Shown here piece after piece: positions 8,674-16,093 of a stretch of DNA of 19,756 nt (the first letter of the stretch is position 1; each line of letters starts with the position of its first letter). The notes under the pieces are model-generated. The model was given only the letters and a program-made list of their open reading frames with translations. It searched no databases and was not told the DNA's origin. Source of the stretch: Actinomycetales bacterium (GTDB lineage Bacteria > Actinomycetota > Actinomycetes > Actinomycetales > Microbacteriaceae); contig JAATFJ010000080.1 in assembly GCA_015655255.1 (NCBI GenBank), positions 1-19,756 of the forward strand. The letters run 5' to 3'. The translations under genes and the position numbers were made by a program.

Positions 8674-9636
8674 ATGACGGAGGATTCCCGGGCACCGCGC
8701 AGCGAGTCGGCGCTGCGCGCGGCGCAGCTGTACTACCTGCAGGACATGACGATGGAGGCCATTGCCCGGGAACTTCAGACGTCCCGTTCCTCGGTGTCCC
8801 GCCTGCTCAGCCAGGCACGGCAGTCCGGCCTCGTGGAGATCCGGGTGCGTACGAGCGAGGAGACCGAGTTGCGCCTTGCCGAGGGGATCCGTGCCCGCTT
8901 CGGCATCGCGGCCCACGTCGTGCCCGTGCCGCAGAACCTCTCCGAGGTGGAGCGACTCGAACGCGTCGCAATGAGCGCGGCGCGGCTATTGCCGATGTTC
9001 ATCGATTCGCACATGATCATCGGCGTCGCCTGGGGATCGACCCTCGATGCGATCAGCAGGCAACTCCCGCAGAAGGAGACTCACAACAGCACCGTCGTGC
9101 AGCTCAACGGTGCGGGGAACACCGTCACGACGGGCGTCGACTATGCGAGTGAGATCCTGCAGCGCTTCGGTGCGGCCTTCGGATCCGGCATTCAGCAGTT
9201 CCCCGTGCCCGCCTTCTTCGACGATCCTGCGACGAAGGAGGCGATGTGGCGGGAGCGCAGCACGCGGCGCGTGCTCGAGCTGCAGTCCCGCGCCGATGTG
9301 TTGCTCTTCGGTCTTGGGTCCCCGTTCTCGGAGCTGCCCAGCAGGGTCTACAGCGGAGGCTACCTGGACAAGGAGGACTACCGTCGGCTGCGCGCGGATC
9401 GCGTCGTCGGCGACATCGCCACGGTGTTCTTCCGGGAAGATGGCACCTGGCGGGACATCGCCTTCAACGCCCGGGCGACGGGCCCCTCGTTCACCGTCAT
9501 GAAACGCGCGGCGCGGCGTGTCTGCGTCGTCGCCGGCCCGCAAAAGCTGCCCAGTCTGCGTGGGGCACTGGCGACGGGGCTCATCACGGATCTCGTCCTC
9601 GACGAACAGCTGGCGGAGCAGCTTCTCGCGCGCTGA
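8674..9636 (+). CDS. SorC-family sugar-binding transcriptional regulator of the glp genes
   Basis: A 320-residue DNA-binding regulator. The N-terminal helix-turn-helix is at about 24-50 ([20 protein letters not shown]), followed by a SorC/CggR-type effector domain (about 60-318). The domain shows the family landmarks [11 protein letters not shown] (117-127), [35 protein letters not shown] and, near the C-terminus, [27 protein letters not shown]. Such domains bind phosphorylated sugars; here glycerol 3-phosphate or dihydroxyacetone phosphate is a reasonable but unproven effector. I start at ATG 8674, with GAGGAGACGAGG upstream as ribosome site; the open frame before it is antisense to glpD and has no start codon close by. 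Its position between glpD and glpK and the three shared palindromes make it the likely regulator of both genes and of itself. It is not a DeoR-type GlpR. Confidence 0.93.
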   Translation: MTEDSRAPRSESALRAAQLYYLQDMTMEAIARELQTSRSSVSRLLSQARQSGLVEIRVRTSEETELRLAEGIRARFGIAAHVVPVPQNLSEVERLERVAMSAARLLPMFIDSHMIIGVAWGSTLDAISRQLPQKETHNSTVVQLNGAGNTVTTGVDYASEILQRFGAAFGSGIQQFPVPAFFDDPATKEAMWRERSTRRVLELQSRADVLLFGLGSPFSELPSRVYSGGYLDKEDYRRLRADRVVGDIATVFFREDGTWRDIAFNARATGPSFTVMKRAARRVCVVAGPQKLPSLRGALATGLITDLVLDEQLAEQLLAR

Positions 9637-9653
9637 TTGGCCGCACCCCGCGC

Positions 9654-9667
9654 TGCACGTTCGTGCA
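9654..9667. promoter_or_regulatory. glp operator, copy 3 (before glpK)
   Basis: TGCAC-GTTC-GTGCA has the same arms as copy 2. The dyad is CTGCACG-TT-CGTGCAG, 7-bp perfect arms at 9653-9668. It ends 8 bp before the candidate -35 of glpK, with its centre near -50 from the expected start of transcription. That position is more usual for an activator, or for a repressor that bridges to the distant pair, than for simple blocking. Confidence 0.7.
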
Positions 9668-9675
9668 GGCCGTCC

Positions 9676-9703
9676 CGGACAGTGCGCGGAGTTCTTCTAG
9701 GCT
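9676..9703 (+). promoter_or_regulatory. Candidate glpK promoter
   Basis: CGGACA (9676-9681; four of six TTGACA bases) and TAGGCT (9698-9703; TANNNT) are spaced by 16 bp. Transcription would begin near 9710, giving a leader of about 40 nt with a proper Shine-Dalgarno. The operator copy lies just upstream. Confidence 0.45.
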
Positions 9704-9749
9704 GTCGGGCAGGGCGGACATTGCCGTCCCCGGATGCGGAGAACGTCAT

Positions 9750-11249
9750 ATGCACATCGTCGCGATCGATCAGGGCACCACGAGCACGCGCGCCATCGTC
9801 TTCGATGCGCAGGGCAGGATCGTCGCCTCGGCCCAGCAGGAGCCCGAGCAGATCTTCCCCCGGGCGGGCTGGGTGGAGCACGATCCGCGCGAGATCTGGA
9901 CGAACACCCGCGGCGTGATCACCGAGGCCCTGCGTAGCGCCCACCTCGACGCGGAGGACATCGCGGCAGTGGGCATCACGAATCAGCGCGAGACCGTTGT
10001 CGTCTGGGACCGGCGCACGGGAGAACCCGTCTACAACGCCATCGTCTGGCAGGACACGCGCACCCAGGACTGCATCGATGTCCTCGCGGAGGAAGGGGGA
10101 AGCGCACGCTTCGCAGGCAAGACAGGTCTTCCGCTCGCGACGTACTTCTCCGCCTCGAAGATCGCCTGGGTGCTCGACACCGTCGACGGGGCCCGCGTGC
10201 GCGCAGAGCGCGGCGACCTCCTCTTCGGCACGACGGACAGCTGGCTGCTCTGGAACCTCACCGGCGGCGAAGAGGGCGGCGTGCATGCGACCGACGTGAC
10301 GAACGCGAGCAGGACACTGCTCATGGATCTGCGATCGCTCGACTGGGACGAGGAACTCTGCGCGGTGTTCCGCATCCCACGGGCGATGCTGCCGCAGATC
10401 CGCTCGTCCGCGGAGGTCTACGGCGCGGTCGTGGGAACGGAGCTCGACGGCGTGCCCATCGCCGCTATCCTCGGCGACCAGCAGGCCGCGACGTTCGGAC
10501 AGACGGCCTTCGACCGGGGCGAGTCGAAGAACACGTACGGCACGGGGAACTTCCTCCTTGTCAACACGGGGGAGGAGATCGTCCCCAGCAGTAACGGACT
10601 CATCACCACGGTCGCCTATCGCCTCGGCGAGGAGGCGCCGCGCTACGCGCTGGAGGGATCGATCGCGGTGACAGGGTCTCTCGTGCAGTGGCTGCGCGAC
10701 AACCTCGGCCTTATCTCGCGAGCGCCTGAGGTGGAAGAGCTCGCCCTCACTGTGGAGGACAGCGGGGGTGTGTACATCGTGCCCGCCTTCTCCGGCCTCT
10801 TCGCCCCGTACTGGCGTCCGGATGCGCGCGGGGCGATCCTCGGGCTGACCCGCTTCGCAAACAAGGGTCATATCGCTCGGGCGGCGCTCGAAGCCGTCGC
10901 CTTCCAGACGCGGGAGGTACTCGATGCCGTCGCGGCAGATACCGGCGTCCTCCGCGCTGAACTGCGCGTGGACGGCGGGATGTCGTCGAATGCGACACTG
11001 CTGCAGTTCCAGGCCGATATCCTCGGCGTCCCCGTCGTGCGGCCGACGATCGTGGAGACGACGGCGCTCGGCGCCGCCTACGCCGCGGGCCTCGCCGTGG
11101 GGTTGTGGCCCGACCGTGAGGCGTTGCGTGCCCTCTGGCAGGAGGACCGTCGCTGGCTCCCGACGATCGACGCCCCCGCGCGCGAGGCGCTCCTCGCCCG
11201 CTGGCGCGACGCCGTCCGCCGCACCTTTGACTGGGTCTCGCCCTCCTGA
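9750..11249 (+). CDS. glpK: Glycerol kinase
   Basis: GlpK phosphorylates glycerol with ATP to glycerol 3-phosphate in the cytosol and so traps it for GlpD. The 499 residues match the usual length of about 500. The N-terminal FGGY/actin-fold half has the phosphate loop DQGTTSTR (7-14), the glycerol-site segments GITNQRET and IVWQDTRT, and [12 protein letters not shown]. The C-terminal half has [23 protein letters not shown], the signature [25 protein letters not shown] and [19 protein letters not shown]. The ATG has GGAGA 7 nt upstream. It lies 113 bp behind the regulator gene and has its own operator and candidate promoter. No glycerol facilitator gene (glpF) lies beside it in this window. 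Its stop converges on that of the YbdK gene, 12 bp apart. Confidence 0.97.
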   Translation: MHIVAIDQGTTSTRAIVFDAQGRIVASAQQEPEQIFPRAGWVEHDPREIWTNTRGVITEALRSAHLDAEDIAAVGITNQRETVVVWDRRTGEPVYNAIVWQDTRTQDCIDVLAEEGGSARFAGKTGLPLATYFSASKIAWVLDTVDGARVRAERGDLLFGTTDSWLLWNLTGGEEGGVHATDVTNASRTLLMDLRSLDWDEELCAVFRIPRAMLPQIRSSAEVYGAVVGTELDGVPIAAILGDQQAATFGQTAFDRGESKNTYGTGNFLLVNTGEEIVPSSNGLITTVAYRLGEEAPRYALEGSIAVTGSLVQWLRDNLGLISRAPEVEELALTVEDSGGVYIVPAFSGLFAPYWRPDARGAILGLTRFANKGHIARAALEAVAFQTREVLDAVAADTGVLRAELRVDGGMSSNATLLQFQADILGVPVVRPTIVETTALGAAYAAGLAVGLWPDREALRALWQEDRRWLPTIDAPAREALLARWRDAVRRTFDWVSPS

Positions 11250-11261
11250 GCCCCGGGCGCC

Positions 11262-12395
11262 TCAGAGGGGCGGGGTGCGGAACTCGGCGATGAGGTGCTG
11301 GACGACGGCGCGAAGGTCGCCGCCGGTGGCATCGGCGATGGCGAGCTGTCGTGCCGCGCTCGATCCCGCGTCGAGGATGTGCCCGACGCGGGCGAACTCC
11401 TCGGCGCAGCCCAGCGCATCCGCCAGGGGAGCGAGGGAGACGAGAAGCTCGGCGATATGCGCGCGCACGGGTGCCTGCGTCCCCGCCGCATCCACGATGA
11501 CCCGGGCATCGAGCCCGTAGCGCGCCGCGCGCCACTTGTTCTCGCGGTGGAACCACGGCGGGAGTGCGGGGAGGGGGACGTCCTCGTCGAGGAGCCGGGA
11601 GAAGTGCTCCGTGAGCACCTGCACGAAGGCGGCGATGGCGGCAAACTCGGCGCGGTTGGACACGCCGTCGCACACGCGCACCTCGATCGTCCCCCAGCGC
11701 GGCGCGGGACGGATGTCCCAGCGAATCTCCGTCGCATCGGCCATGACGCCCGTGCGCACCATATCGTCCAGATAGTCCTCGAACGCCCTCCAGTCCGGAA
11801 GCGCCCACGGCAGTCCCGCGGTGGGAAGCTGCTGGAAGACGAGCGATCGATTGGAGGCGTACCCCGTGCGCTCACCCGCCCAGAACGGGCTCGACGCGGA
11901 GAGCGCCTGCAGATGCGGGACGAATCCGCTGAGTGCGTCCACGAGCGGCATCACCTTCGCGCGGTCCTCCACGCCGATGTGCACGTGGATGCCCCAGATC
12001 ATCATGTTGCGCCCCCACCACTGCGTGCGCTCGATGAGGGTGTGGTAGCGGCTCTTATCGGTGACTTCCTGGTCGTACCACTGGGCGAAGGGGTGGCTGC
12101 CCGCCGACAGCAGCGCGATGCCCGCCGCATCCGTCGCCTTCCGCACCGCGGCGACCGCCGCATCGACATCGCCCATCGCCTCAGCGACGGTGGACCCCAC
12201 CCCGCTCGTCACCTCGACGGTGTTGGTGAGGAGCTCTCCGGTGACGGTGTGCCGCTCCTCGGCGCTCTCCTCCTCCAGCAGCGCAAGCAGTTCCGGCGCC
12301 CGGCCGACGAGATCGCCGCTCTCCGGATCGGCGAGCATGAGTTCCCACTCCAGCCCCACGGTGGAGCGTGCGGAGGGCGCGAATTCGACGGGCAC
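11262..12395 (-). CDS. YbdK-type carboxylate-amine ligase (glutamate-cysteine ligase family 2)
   Basis: This 377-residue enzyme belongs to the GCS2 family, which joins a glutamate-type carboxylate to an amine using ATP. Seen in order: VGLEWELMLAD (13-23), TNTVEVTSGV (57-66), SAGSHPFAQW (97-106), IWGIHVHIGVED (133-144), ALSASSPFWAGERTGYASNRS (164-183), WDIRPAPRWGTIEVRVCDG (226-244) and ENKWRAARYG. These are the metal, ATP and substrate segments of the YbdK branch. E. coli YbdK shows weak glutamate-cysteine ligase activity. Actinobacteria of this kind normally use mycothiol rather than glutathione, so the true substrate is open. The ATG has no Shine-Dalgarno; CAGACT, a weak -10, lies 8 nt before it on the minus strand, so a leaderless mRNA is possible. 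It diverges from rpsP. Confidence 0.92.
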   Translation of the reverse strand: MPVEFAPSARSTVGLEWELMLADPESGDLVGRAPELLALLEEESAEERHTVTGELLTNTVEVTSGVGSTVAEAMGDVDAAVAAVRKATDAAGIALLSAGSHPFAQWYDQEVTDKSRYHTLIERTQWWGRNMMIWGIHVHIGVEDRAKVMPLVDALSGFVPHLQALSASSPFWAGERTGYASNRSLVFQQLPTAGLPWALPDWRAFEDYLDDMVRTGVMADATEIRWDIRPAPRWGTIEVRVCDGVSNRAEFAAIAAFVQVLTEHFSRLLDEDVPLPALPPWFHRENKWRAARYGLDARVIVDAAGTQAPVRAHIAELLVSLAPLADALGCAEEFARVGHILDAGSSAARQLAIADATGGDLRAVVQHLIAEFRTPPL

Positions 12396-12407
12396 GGAGC
12401 ACAGTCT

Positions 12408-12443
12408 GACACGGGCACCCGCACATACCGGAATGCCCGTGTC
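12408..12443. repeat. 10-bp perfect inverted repeat between ybdK and rpsP
   Basis: GACACGGGCA (12408-12417) and TGCCCGTGTC (12434-12443) are exact reverse complements round a 16-nt spacer. The pair sits 12 bp before the ybdK start and about 30 bp before the candidate rpsP -10. It could be an operator for either divergent gene or an RNA hairpin. No U-run follows on either strand, so a terminator is less likely. Confidence 0.6.
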
Positions 12444-12474
12444 GCCCTATTTCGTCTCCGGGCCTGAGATCTGG

Positions 12475-12480
12475 CAGAAT
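12475..12480 (+). promoter_or_regulatory. Candidate -10 element of the rpsP operon
   Basis: CAGAAT matches TATAAT at four of six positions in an otherwise GC-rich region. TTCGTC at 12451-12456, with an 18-bp spacer, is the best but poor -35. The predicted start near 12487 gives a leader of about 120 nt holding three hairpins. Confidence 0.35.
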
Positions 12481-12481
12481 A

Positions 12482-12579
12482 GACGGTTGGACGGCCAGTT
12501 CGACCCTCTATCCAACTGTCCTTCCTCCCTAGAGCTTCCGCCGGGCGTGCACCCCACGCACCCGGACGATCGGTTCGTC
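12482..12579 (+). promoter_or_regulatory. Structured 5' leader of rpsP: three successive hairpins
   Basis: Hairpin A pairs 12482-12491 (GACGGTTGGA) with 12511-12520 (TCCAACTGTC): ten pairs, one a G-U wobble, with a 19-nt loop. Hairpin B pairs CCGGG and CGTG (12541-12549) with CACG and CCCGG (12555-12565), with a 2-nt CA bulge and a 5-nt loop. Hairpin C pairs GACGA (12565-12569) with TCGTC (12575-12579); its first base is shared with B. A pyrimidine-rich run (12517-12530) lies between A and B. The ribosome site AGGAG (12599-12603) is left single-stranded. A ribosomal-protein autoregulatory leader is a reasonable guess; I do not recognise a named family. Confidence 0.45.
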
Positions 12580-12607
12580 TATCCCTTCCACACCATTCAG
12601 GAGAATT

Positions 12608-13030
12608 GTGGCTGTAAAGATTCGTCTCAAGCGCCTCGGCAAGATTCGTGCGCCCTACTACCGCATCGTCGTCGCCGACTCGCGCACCAAGCGCGACGGT
12701 CGCGTCATCGAGGAGATCGGCAAGTACCACCCCACCGAGGAGCCCTCCTTCATTGAGGTCGACTCCGAGCGGGCGCAGTACTGGCTCTCCGTGGGCGCGC
12801 AGCCGACGCCGCAGGTCGAGGCCATCCTCAAGATCACCGGCGACTGGGGCACGTTCAAGGGCGACAAGGACGCGAAGTCCACCCTCAAGGTCGCCGAGCC
12901 CAAGGCAGCGTTCGAGGTCGACGCCGCGAAGAAGTCCGTCATCAAGCCGAAGGCCGAGAAGAAGGAAGAGGCGCCCGTCGAGGACGCCGCTCCCGAGGCC
13001 GAGGCTGAGGCCGCCTCGGACGCCGAGTAA
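12608..13030 (+). CDS. rpsP: Small-subunit ribosomal protein bS16
   Basis: bS16 binds 16S rRNA early in assembly of the small subunit. The start is GTG at 12608 with a strong AGGAG 4 nt upstream. The core [26 protein letters not shown] (here given as two stretches, residues 1-13 and 14-26), then [17 protein letters not shown] and [13 protein letters not shown], is unmistakable S16. The protein has 140 residues, longer than the 82 of E. coli S16. The surplus is a C-terminal tail (about 95-140) first rich in Lys and Ala, then in Glu and Ala, ending DAE, a low-complexity extension of a type found in actinobacteria. It is first in an operon with khpA (5 bp downstream), rimM and trmD. Regulation may run through the folded leader. 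Confidence 0.98.
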   Translation: MAVKIRLKRLGKIRAPYYRIVVADSRTKRDGRVIEEIGKYHPTEEPSFIEVDSERAQYWLSVGAQPTPQVEAILKITGDWGTFKGDKDAKSTLKVAEPKAAFEVDAAKKSVIKPKAEKKEEAPVEDAAPEAEAEAASDAE

Positions 13031-13035
13031 TCATC

Positions 13036-13266
13036 GTGCTGGCCGCCGCGCTCGAACACATCGTCAAGGGGATCGTCGATCATCCGGACGATGTGAATAT
13101 CCGTGCCTCCTCCTCCGCGAGGGGAGACCTGCTCGAGGTGCGTGTGCACCCCGACGATCGGGGACGGGTGATCGGGCGCGGCGGTCGGACCGCGAAAGCG
13201 CTGCGGACGCTCATCTCTGCATTGGCCGATGGGCGGCGCGTGCGCGTCGACGTCGCGGACGACTGA
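13036..13266 (+). CDS. khpA: KH-domain RNA-binding protein KhpA
   Basis: This 76-residue protein is a single KH domain. The RNA-gripping GxxG loop is GRGG (47-50) inside GRVIGRGGRTAKALRTLI. Short KhpA proteins bind RNA, often with KhpB/Jag, and affect cell division or ribosome work in Gram-positive bacteria; which applies here cannot be seen. The start is GTG at 13036, 5 bp after the rpsP stop, in the order rpsP-khpA-rimM-trmD common to many Gram-positive and actinobacterial genomes. No separate ribosome site is clear, so translation is probably coupled to rpsP. The stop is one base from the rimM GTG. Confidence 0.93.
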   Translation: MLAAALEHIVKGIVDHPDDVNIRASSSARGDLLEVRVHPDDRGRVIGRGGRTAKALRTLISALADGRRVRVDVADD

Positions 13267-13267
13267 C

Positions 13268-13858
13268 GTGCCCACGCAGGACCGCGCACACGGCAAGAAT
13301 CAGCTCCGGGTCGGTCGCCTCCTCAAGGCACACGGCCTTAAGGGAGCCCTCAAACTCGAGCTCTACACCGATAACCCCGACCGACGTTTCGTCACGGGCG
13401 CGGAGTTCACCCTTCAGGTTCCGGAGTCCTCTCCTTGGCACGGGAAGACCGTCACGGTTCGCGACTACCGCGTCATGAACGGTTCCTCCGTCGTGTTCTT
13501 CGAGGGCATCGACGATCGCTCGGCCGCCGAGAGCGTCGTGCGTGCGATCCTCTGGATCGACCAGGATGTCGACGAGGTAGAGGACAACGCCTGGTACGAC
13601 CACCAGCTCGCGGGACTCGACGTGGTCCGCGACGGCACCGTCGTCGGTTCCGTGCTCCGCGTCGACCACCTTCCCGCGCAGGACCTTCTCATCGTCCGCG
13701 CGGGCGAGCAAGAGATCATGGTCCCCTTCGTCGAGGCGATCGTCCCCACGGTCGACATTGCAGCGGGACGTGTCATCGTGACCCCGCCGTCGGGCCTCTT
13801 CGAGGACATCGACGATGAGGATACCCCGGAGCATCCCGACGACGACGCGACGGCCTGA
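13268..13858 (+). CDS. rimM: 16S rRNA processing protein RimM
   Basis: RimM is a small-subunit assembly factor that helps mature the 16S head region and binds S19. The 196 residues have the N-terminal RimM barrel (about 12-100: [32 protein letters not shown]) and the C-terminal PRC barrel (about 108-178: [40 protein letters not shown]). An Asp-rich tail follows (180-196). I use GTG 13268, one base after the khpA stop. The frame is open further upstream, but an earlier start would overlap the khpA coding end and add residues not typical of RimM. No Shine-Dalgarno is evident, which fits coupled translation. Confidence 0.96.
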   Translation: MPTQDRAHGKNQLRVGRLLKAHGLKGALKLELYTDNPDRRFVTGAEFTLQVPESSPWHGKTVTVRDYRVMNGSSVVFFEGIDDRSAAESVVRAILWIDQDVDEVEDNAWYDHQLAGLDVVRDGTVVGSVLRVDHLPAQDLLIVRAGEQEIMVPFVEAIVPTVDIAAGRVIVTPPSGLFEDIDDEDTPEHPDDDATA

Positions 13859-13877
13859 GCCGCGCACCCCGCCCCTT

Positions 13878-14600
13878 ATGCGCATCGACATCGTCTCGAT
13901 CTTCCCGTCGTACTTCGACGGCCTTACGCTGTCCCTGCTCGGGCGTGCGCAGGAGACGGGGATCCTCGACCTGCGGGTGCATGATCTGCGTGAGTGGACG
14001 GACGACCGGCACCGCACGGTCGACGACACCCCCTACGGCGGCGGCGCGGGCATGGTCATGAAGCCGGAGCCTTGGGCGCGCGCCCTCGACGACCTCACCC
14101 AGGCGGGGGAGCGCCCCACCATCATCTTCCCCTCACCCGCGGGCGAGGTCTTCCGGCAGCGCACCGCACGGGCGCTCTCCAACCGCACCCACCTCATCTT
14201 CGGCTGTGGCCGCTATGAGGGCATCGACGAACGGGTCTTCTCCTACGCGGCGGAGCGCGGCGAGGTGCGGCTGCTCAGTCTCGGCGACTATGTCCTCAAC
14301 GGCGGAGAGGTCGCCGCGATGGCGATGATCGAGGCCGTGGGGCGGCTCATCCCCGGGGTGGTCGGCAATCCGGACAGCCTCGTCGAGGAATCCCATGAGG
14401 ACGGGCTGCTCGAGTACCCGTCCTACACCAAGCCCGCGCAGTGGCGCGGGCAGACCGTTCCCGATGTCCTTCTCAGCGGGAACCACGGCGCCATCGCCAC
14501 ATGGCGCGCCGCGCAGCAGCTCGAACGGACCCGCGCCCGTCGCCCCGATCTCCTCACCGAAGACGGCAGCGCCCCGAGGGATCCGGAAACCGGACGATGA
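13878..14600 (+). CDS. trmD: tRNA (guanine-N1-)-methyltransferase TrmD
   Basis: TrmD transfers methyl from S-adenosylmethionine to N1 of G37 next to the anticodon, preventing +1 frameshifts. The 240 residues start [15 protein letters not shown]. The SPOUT trefoil-knot domain shows [14 protein letters not shown] (53-66), FPSPAGEVF (84-92), [15 protein letters not shown] (106-120) and [16 protein letters not shown] (133-148). The C-terminal domain has [17 protein letters not shown] (170-186), where Asp175 aligns by eye with the catalytic Asp169 of E. coli and H. influenzae TrmD. ATG 13878 is the first start giving the family N-terminus. No Shine-Dalgarno is visible in the pyrimidine-rich 19 bp behind rimM. 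The stop overlaps the next gene's start as ATGA. Confidence 0.98.
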   Translation: MRIDIVSIFPSYFDGLTLSLLGRAQETGILDLRVHDLREWTDDRHRTVDDTPYGGGAGMVMKPEPWARALDDLTQAGERPTIIFPSPAGEVFRQRTARALSNRTHLIFGCGRYEGIDERVFSYAAERGEVRLLSLGDYVLNGGEVAAMAMIEAVGRLIPGVVGNPDSLVEESHEDGLLEYPSYTKPAQWRGQTVPDVLLSGNHGAIATWRAAQQLERTRARRPDLLTEDGSAPRDPETGR

Positions 14601-15049
14601 GGATCTGGTCGCTGCATTCGCGTTACCTCGACCGGCAGGGGCTCATCGCCTGCTGGCGGGAGACCCTGCTCGCCCAAGCCGTGCTCGCCGGCCGCACCCG
14701 TGGTTACGCGAACCACCCCCAGCTGCAGCGATTCCGCGCCACAGACGACCCCGGGGGATCCGTCTCCCGCTACCTCGCCGAGCTGGCGACGGAGGCGGAT
14801 GCGCGCGGTTACCGCTTTGACCGCACGCGAATCCTCCCCTGGTCGGAAAACGGAGAGCTCCTCGACGTGACGACGGGACAGCTCGACGTGGAGTGGGAGC
14901 ATCTGCGCGGAAAGCTCCGTGCCCGCAGCCCAGAGATGGCCGAGCGTTGGGCGGGCGTGGACAGGCCGGACCCGCATCCGCTGTTCCGCGTCGTCCCCGG
15001 TGGCATCGCAGCGTGGGAGCGCGCGCGGCCCGGCAGGGAGAAGCCCTAA
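14597..15049 (+). CDS. Pyr_excise (endonuclease V / pyrimidine-dimer glycosylase) family protein
   Basis: A 150-residue protein beginning [16 protein letters not shown], which I recognise from the Pyr_excise family named after phage T4 endonuclease V. Family residues seen are the N-terminal [15 protein letters not shown] with Glu22, [13 protein letters not shown] and [13 protein letters not shown]. By eye Glu22 falls where T4 endonuclease V has catalytic Glu23. The T4 enzyme also needs the alpha-amine of Thr2 after removal of Met; here residue 2 is Arg, so Met would probably stay and the lyase chemistry may not be the same. A DNA-repair role is therefore a family-level guess. The ATG overlaps the trmD stop by 4 bp, so it is translationally coupled as the last gene of the rpsP operon. 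Its stop converges on the SURF1 gene with 10 bp between. Confidence 0.82.
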   Translation: MRIWSLHSRYLDRQGLIACWRETLLAQAVLAGRTRGYANHPQLQRFRATDDPGGSVSRYLAELATEADARGYRFDRTRILPWSENGELLDVTTGQLDVEWEHLRGKLRARSPEMAERWAGVDRPDPHPLFRVVPGGIAAWERARPGREKP

Positions 15050-15059
15050 CGGAGCAGTT

Positions 15060-15899
15060 CTACACGGAGAGCGAGTGCTGTTCCTCGGAATCCAGCAGCC
15101 CGTCCTCGATGTCGGCGTCGCGGTCACGGCGGCGCTTCTTCTCACGCGGGGTGGGCCCGTCCTCCGCCTCTTCCCTGCTCTTGATGATCTCCGTGCGGAT
15201 GATGTAGCCGATGAAGGTGAAGCCCATGATCGCGAAGAGGATCCACTGAATGGCGTAGGAGAGGTGCGGGCCCGGATCCTCTGTCGGTGCATCGAAGGCC
15301 CCGAGGGACTCGCCCGTCGAGGGGTCTTCGCTCACCAGTTCGCCGTAGGCGCTCGTGATGACATCGTCGCCGCCGATGAGGTCCGCGATGGTGGGCAGAT
15401 GGATCGTCGGCACCTGTCCCTCCGGCGCCCCGCGCCCCGAGCGCGGCTGCGCCTCGCCTGGACGCACTCGGACGACGACCTCCACTTCGCCCTGCGGTGC
15501 ATCGGGAACCGCCTCGGCCGATTCGCCGTCGGCGGGCGGCACCCAACCCCGATCGATGATGAACACCCGGCCGTCGTCGGTGCGGAACGGCACCAGGACC
15601 TCGAAGGCACTCGTCCCGCCGTGCGGACGGTTACGGGCGAGGAGCTGGTCGTCACTGAGGTATTCGCCGTGGAGCAGGACCGGCTGCCATTCGTCGTCCG
15701 CGGCGAAATCGCCGTCCGCGCCGATGACATCGTCGAGGGCGACGGGATCGGCGTTGTAGTTCTGCTCGACAAGGGCGATCTCCTCGCTGCGGCTCTGATT
15801 CCTGTCGAACTGCCAACGGGAGAGGTAAACGCACAGCACGGCGAAGAGCGCGGCGACGAGGATGTACACCCCCCAGCGGACCACACGGTTGTTCATCAT
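15060..15899 (-). CDS. SURF1-family cytochrome oxidase biogenesis protein
   Basis: SURF1 (Shy1) proteins assist insertion of haem a into the aa3-type cytochrome c oxidase at the plasma membrane. The 279 residues show the family plan: TM1 at about 9-27 followed by RWQFDRN (28-34); an extracytoplasmic domain with NRPHGGTSAFEVLVPF and VFIIDRGWVP; then GPHLSYAIQWILFA (210-223) leading into TM2 (about 214-235). A cytoplasmic tail ends in a basic run, REKKRRRDRD, and an acidic end. The start is the first of two adjacent ATGs, overlapping the stop of the 65-residue gene as ATGA, with AAGGGG upstream. An insertion rich in Gly, Glu and Arg lies before TPTIH-like sequence at about 150-165. It is the last gene of the three-gene run with DUF3099. 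Confidence 0.92.
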   Translation of the reverse strand: MMNNRVVRWGVYILVAALFAVLCVYLSRWQFDRNQSRSEEIALVEQNYNADPVALDDVIGADGDFAADDEWQPVLLHGEYLSDDQLLARNRPHGGTSAFEVLVPFRTDDGRVFIIDRGWVPPADGESAEAVPDAPQGEVEVVVRVRPGEAQPRSGRGAPEGQVPTIHLPTIADLIGGDDVITSAYGELVSEDPSTGESLGAFDAPTEDPGPHLSYAIQWILFAIMGFTFIGYIIRTEIIKSREEAEDGPTPREKKRRRDRDADIEDGLLDSEEQHSLSV

Positions 15900-16093
15900 C
15901 GGGGCACCCCTTCTCGCACGTCCACGGGAAAGTCCCTGCTGCGCAGATAGTCGCGGAGGAAATCAAGGTGCTCGTCGCAGGCGAGCCAGATCTTCTCTCG
16001 TCCGAGGGCGTGGATGCGGGGATTACGCCACACCACCTGCCATCCGGCGGCTTTTCGGCATCCCGCGCGGGAGCACTCCAGCTCCGCGCTCAT
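15896..16093 (-). CDS. Small Cys/His protein, putative metal-binding, unknown function
   Basis: This 65-residue protein has four likely metal ligands: Cys7 and Cys12 (CSRAGC) and Cys39 and His42 (CDEH). His28 lies between them in WRNPRIHAL. The pattern suggests one bound zinc or iron, but no enzyme domain would fit. From memory, homologues in Microbacteriaceae are sometimes labelled 'acetone carboxylase'; a protein this size cannot be that enzyme, so the label should not be trusted. Both ends overlap neighbours by 4 bp (ATGA): the DUF3099 stop at 16090-16093 and the SURF1 start at 15896-15899. The gene is therefore translated as a coupled trio, a hint of a role near respiratory-complex assembly, which is inference only. 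Confidence 0.88.
   Translation of the reverse strand: MSAELECSRAGCRKAAGWQVVWRNPRIHALGREKIWLACDEHLDFLRDYLRSRDFPVDVREGVPR

Noticed and set aside
9642..9655. CGCAC-CCCG-CGCTG as a fourth glp operator
   Set aside because: The arms do not pair well and its centre is 12 bp from copy 3, unlike the 21-bp spacing of copies 1 and 2.
11246..11285. GC-rich possible hairpin (GCCCC/GGGGC) between glpK and ybdK
   Set aside because: Stem of only 5 bp with a 12-nt loop and no U-run; not enough to call a terminator.
14919..15950. 343-codon plus-strand open frame
   Set aside because: It is mostly antisense to the SURF1 gene and has no domain signature.
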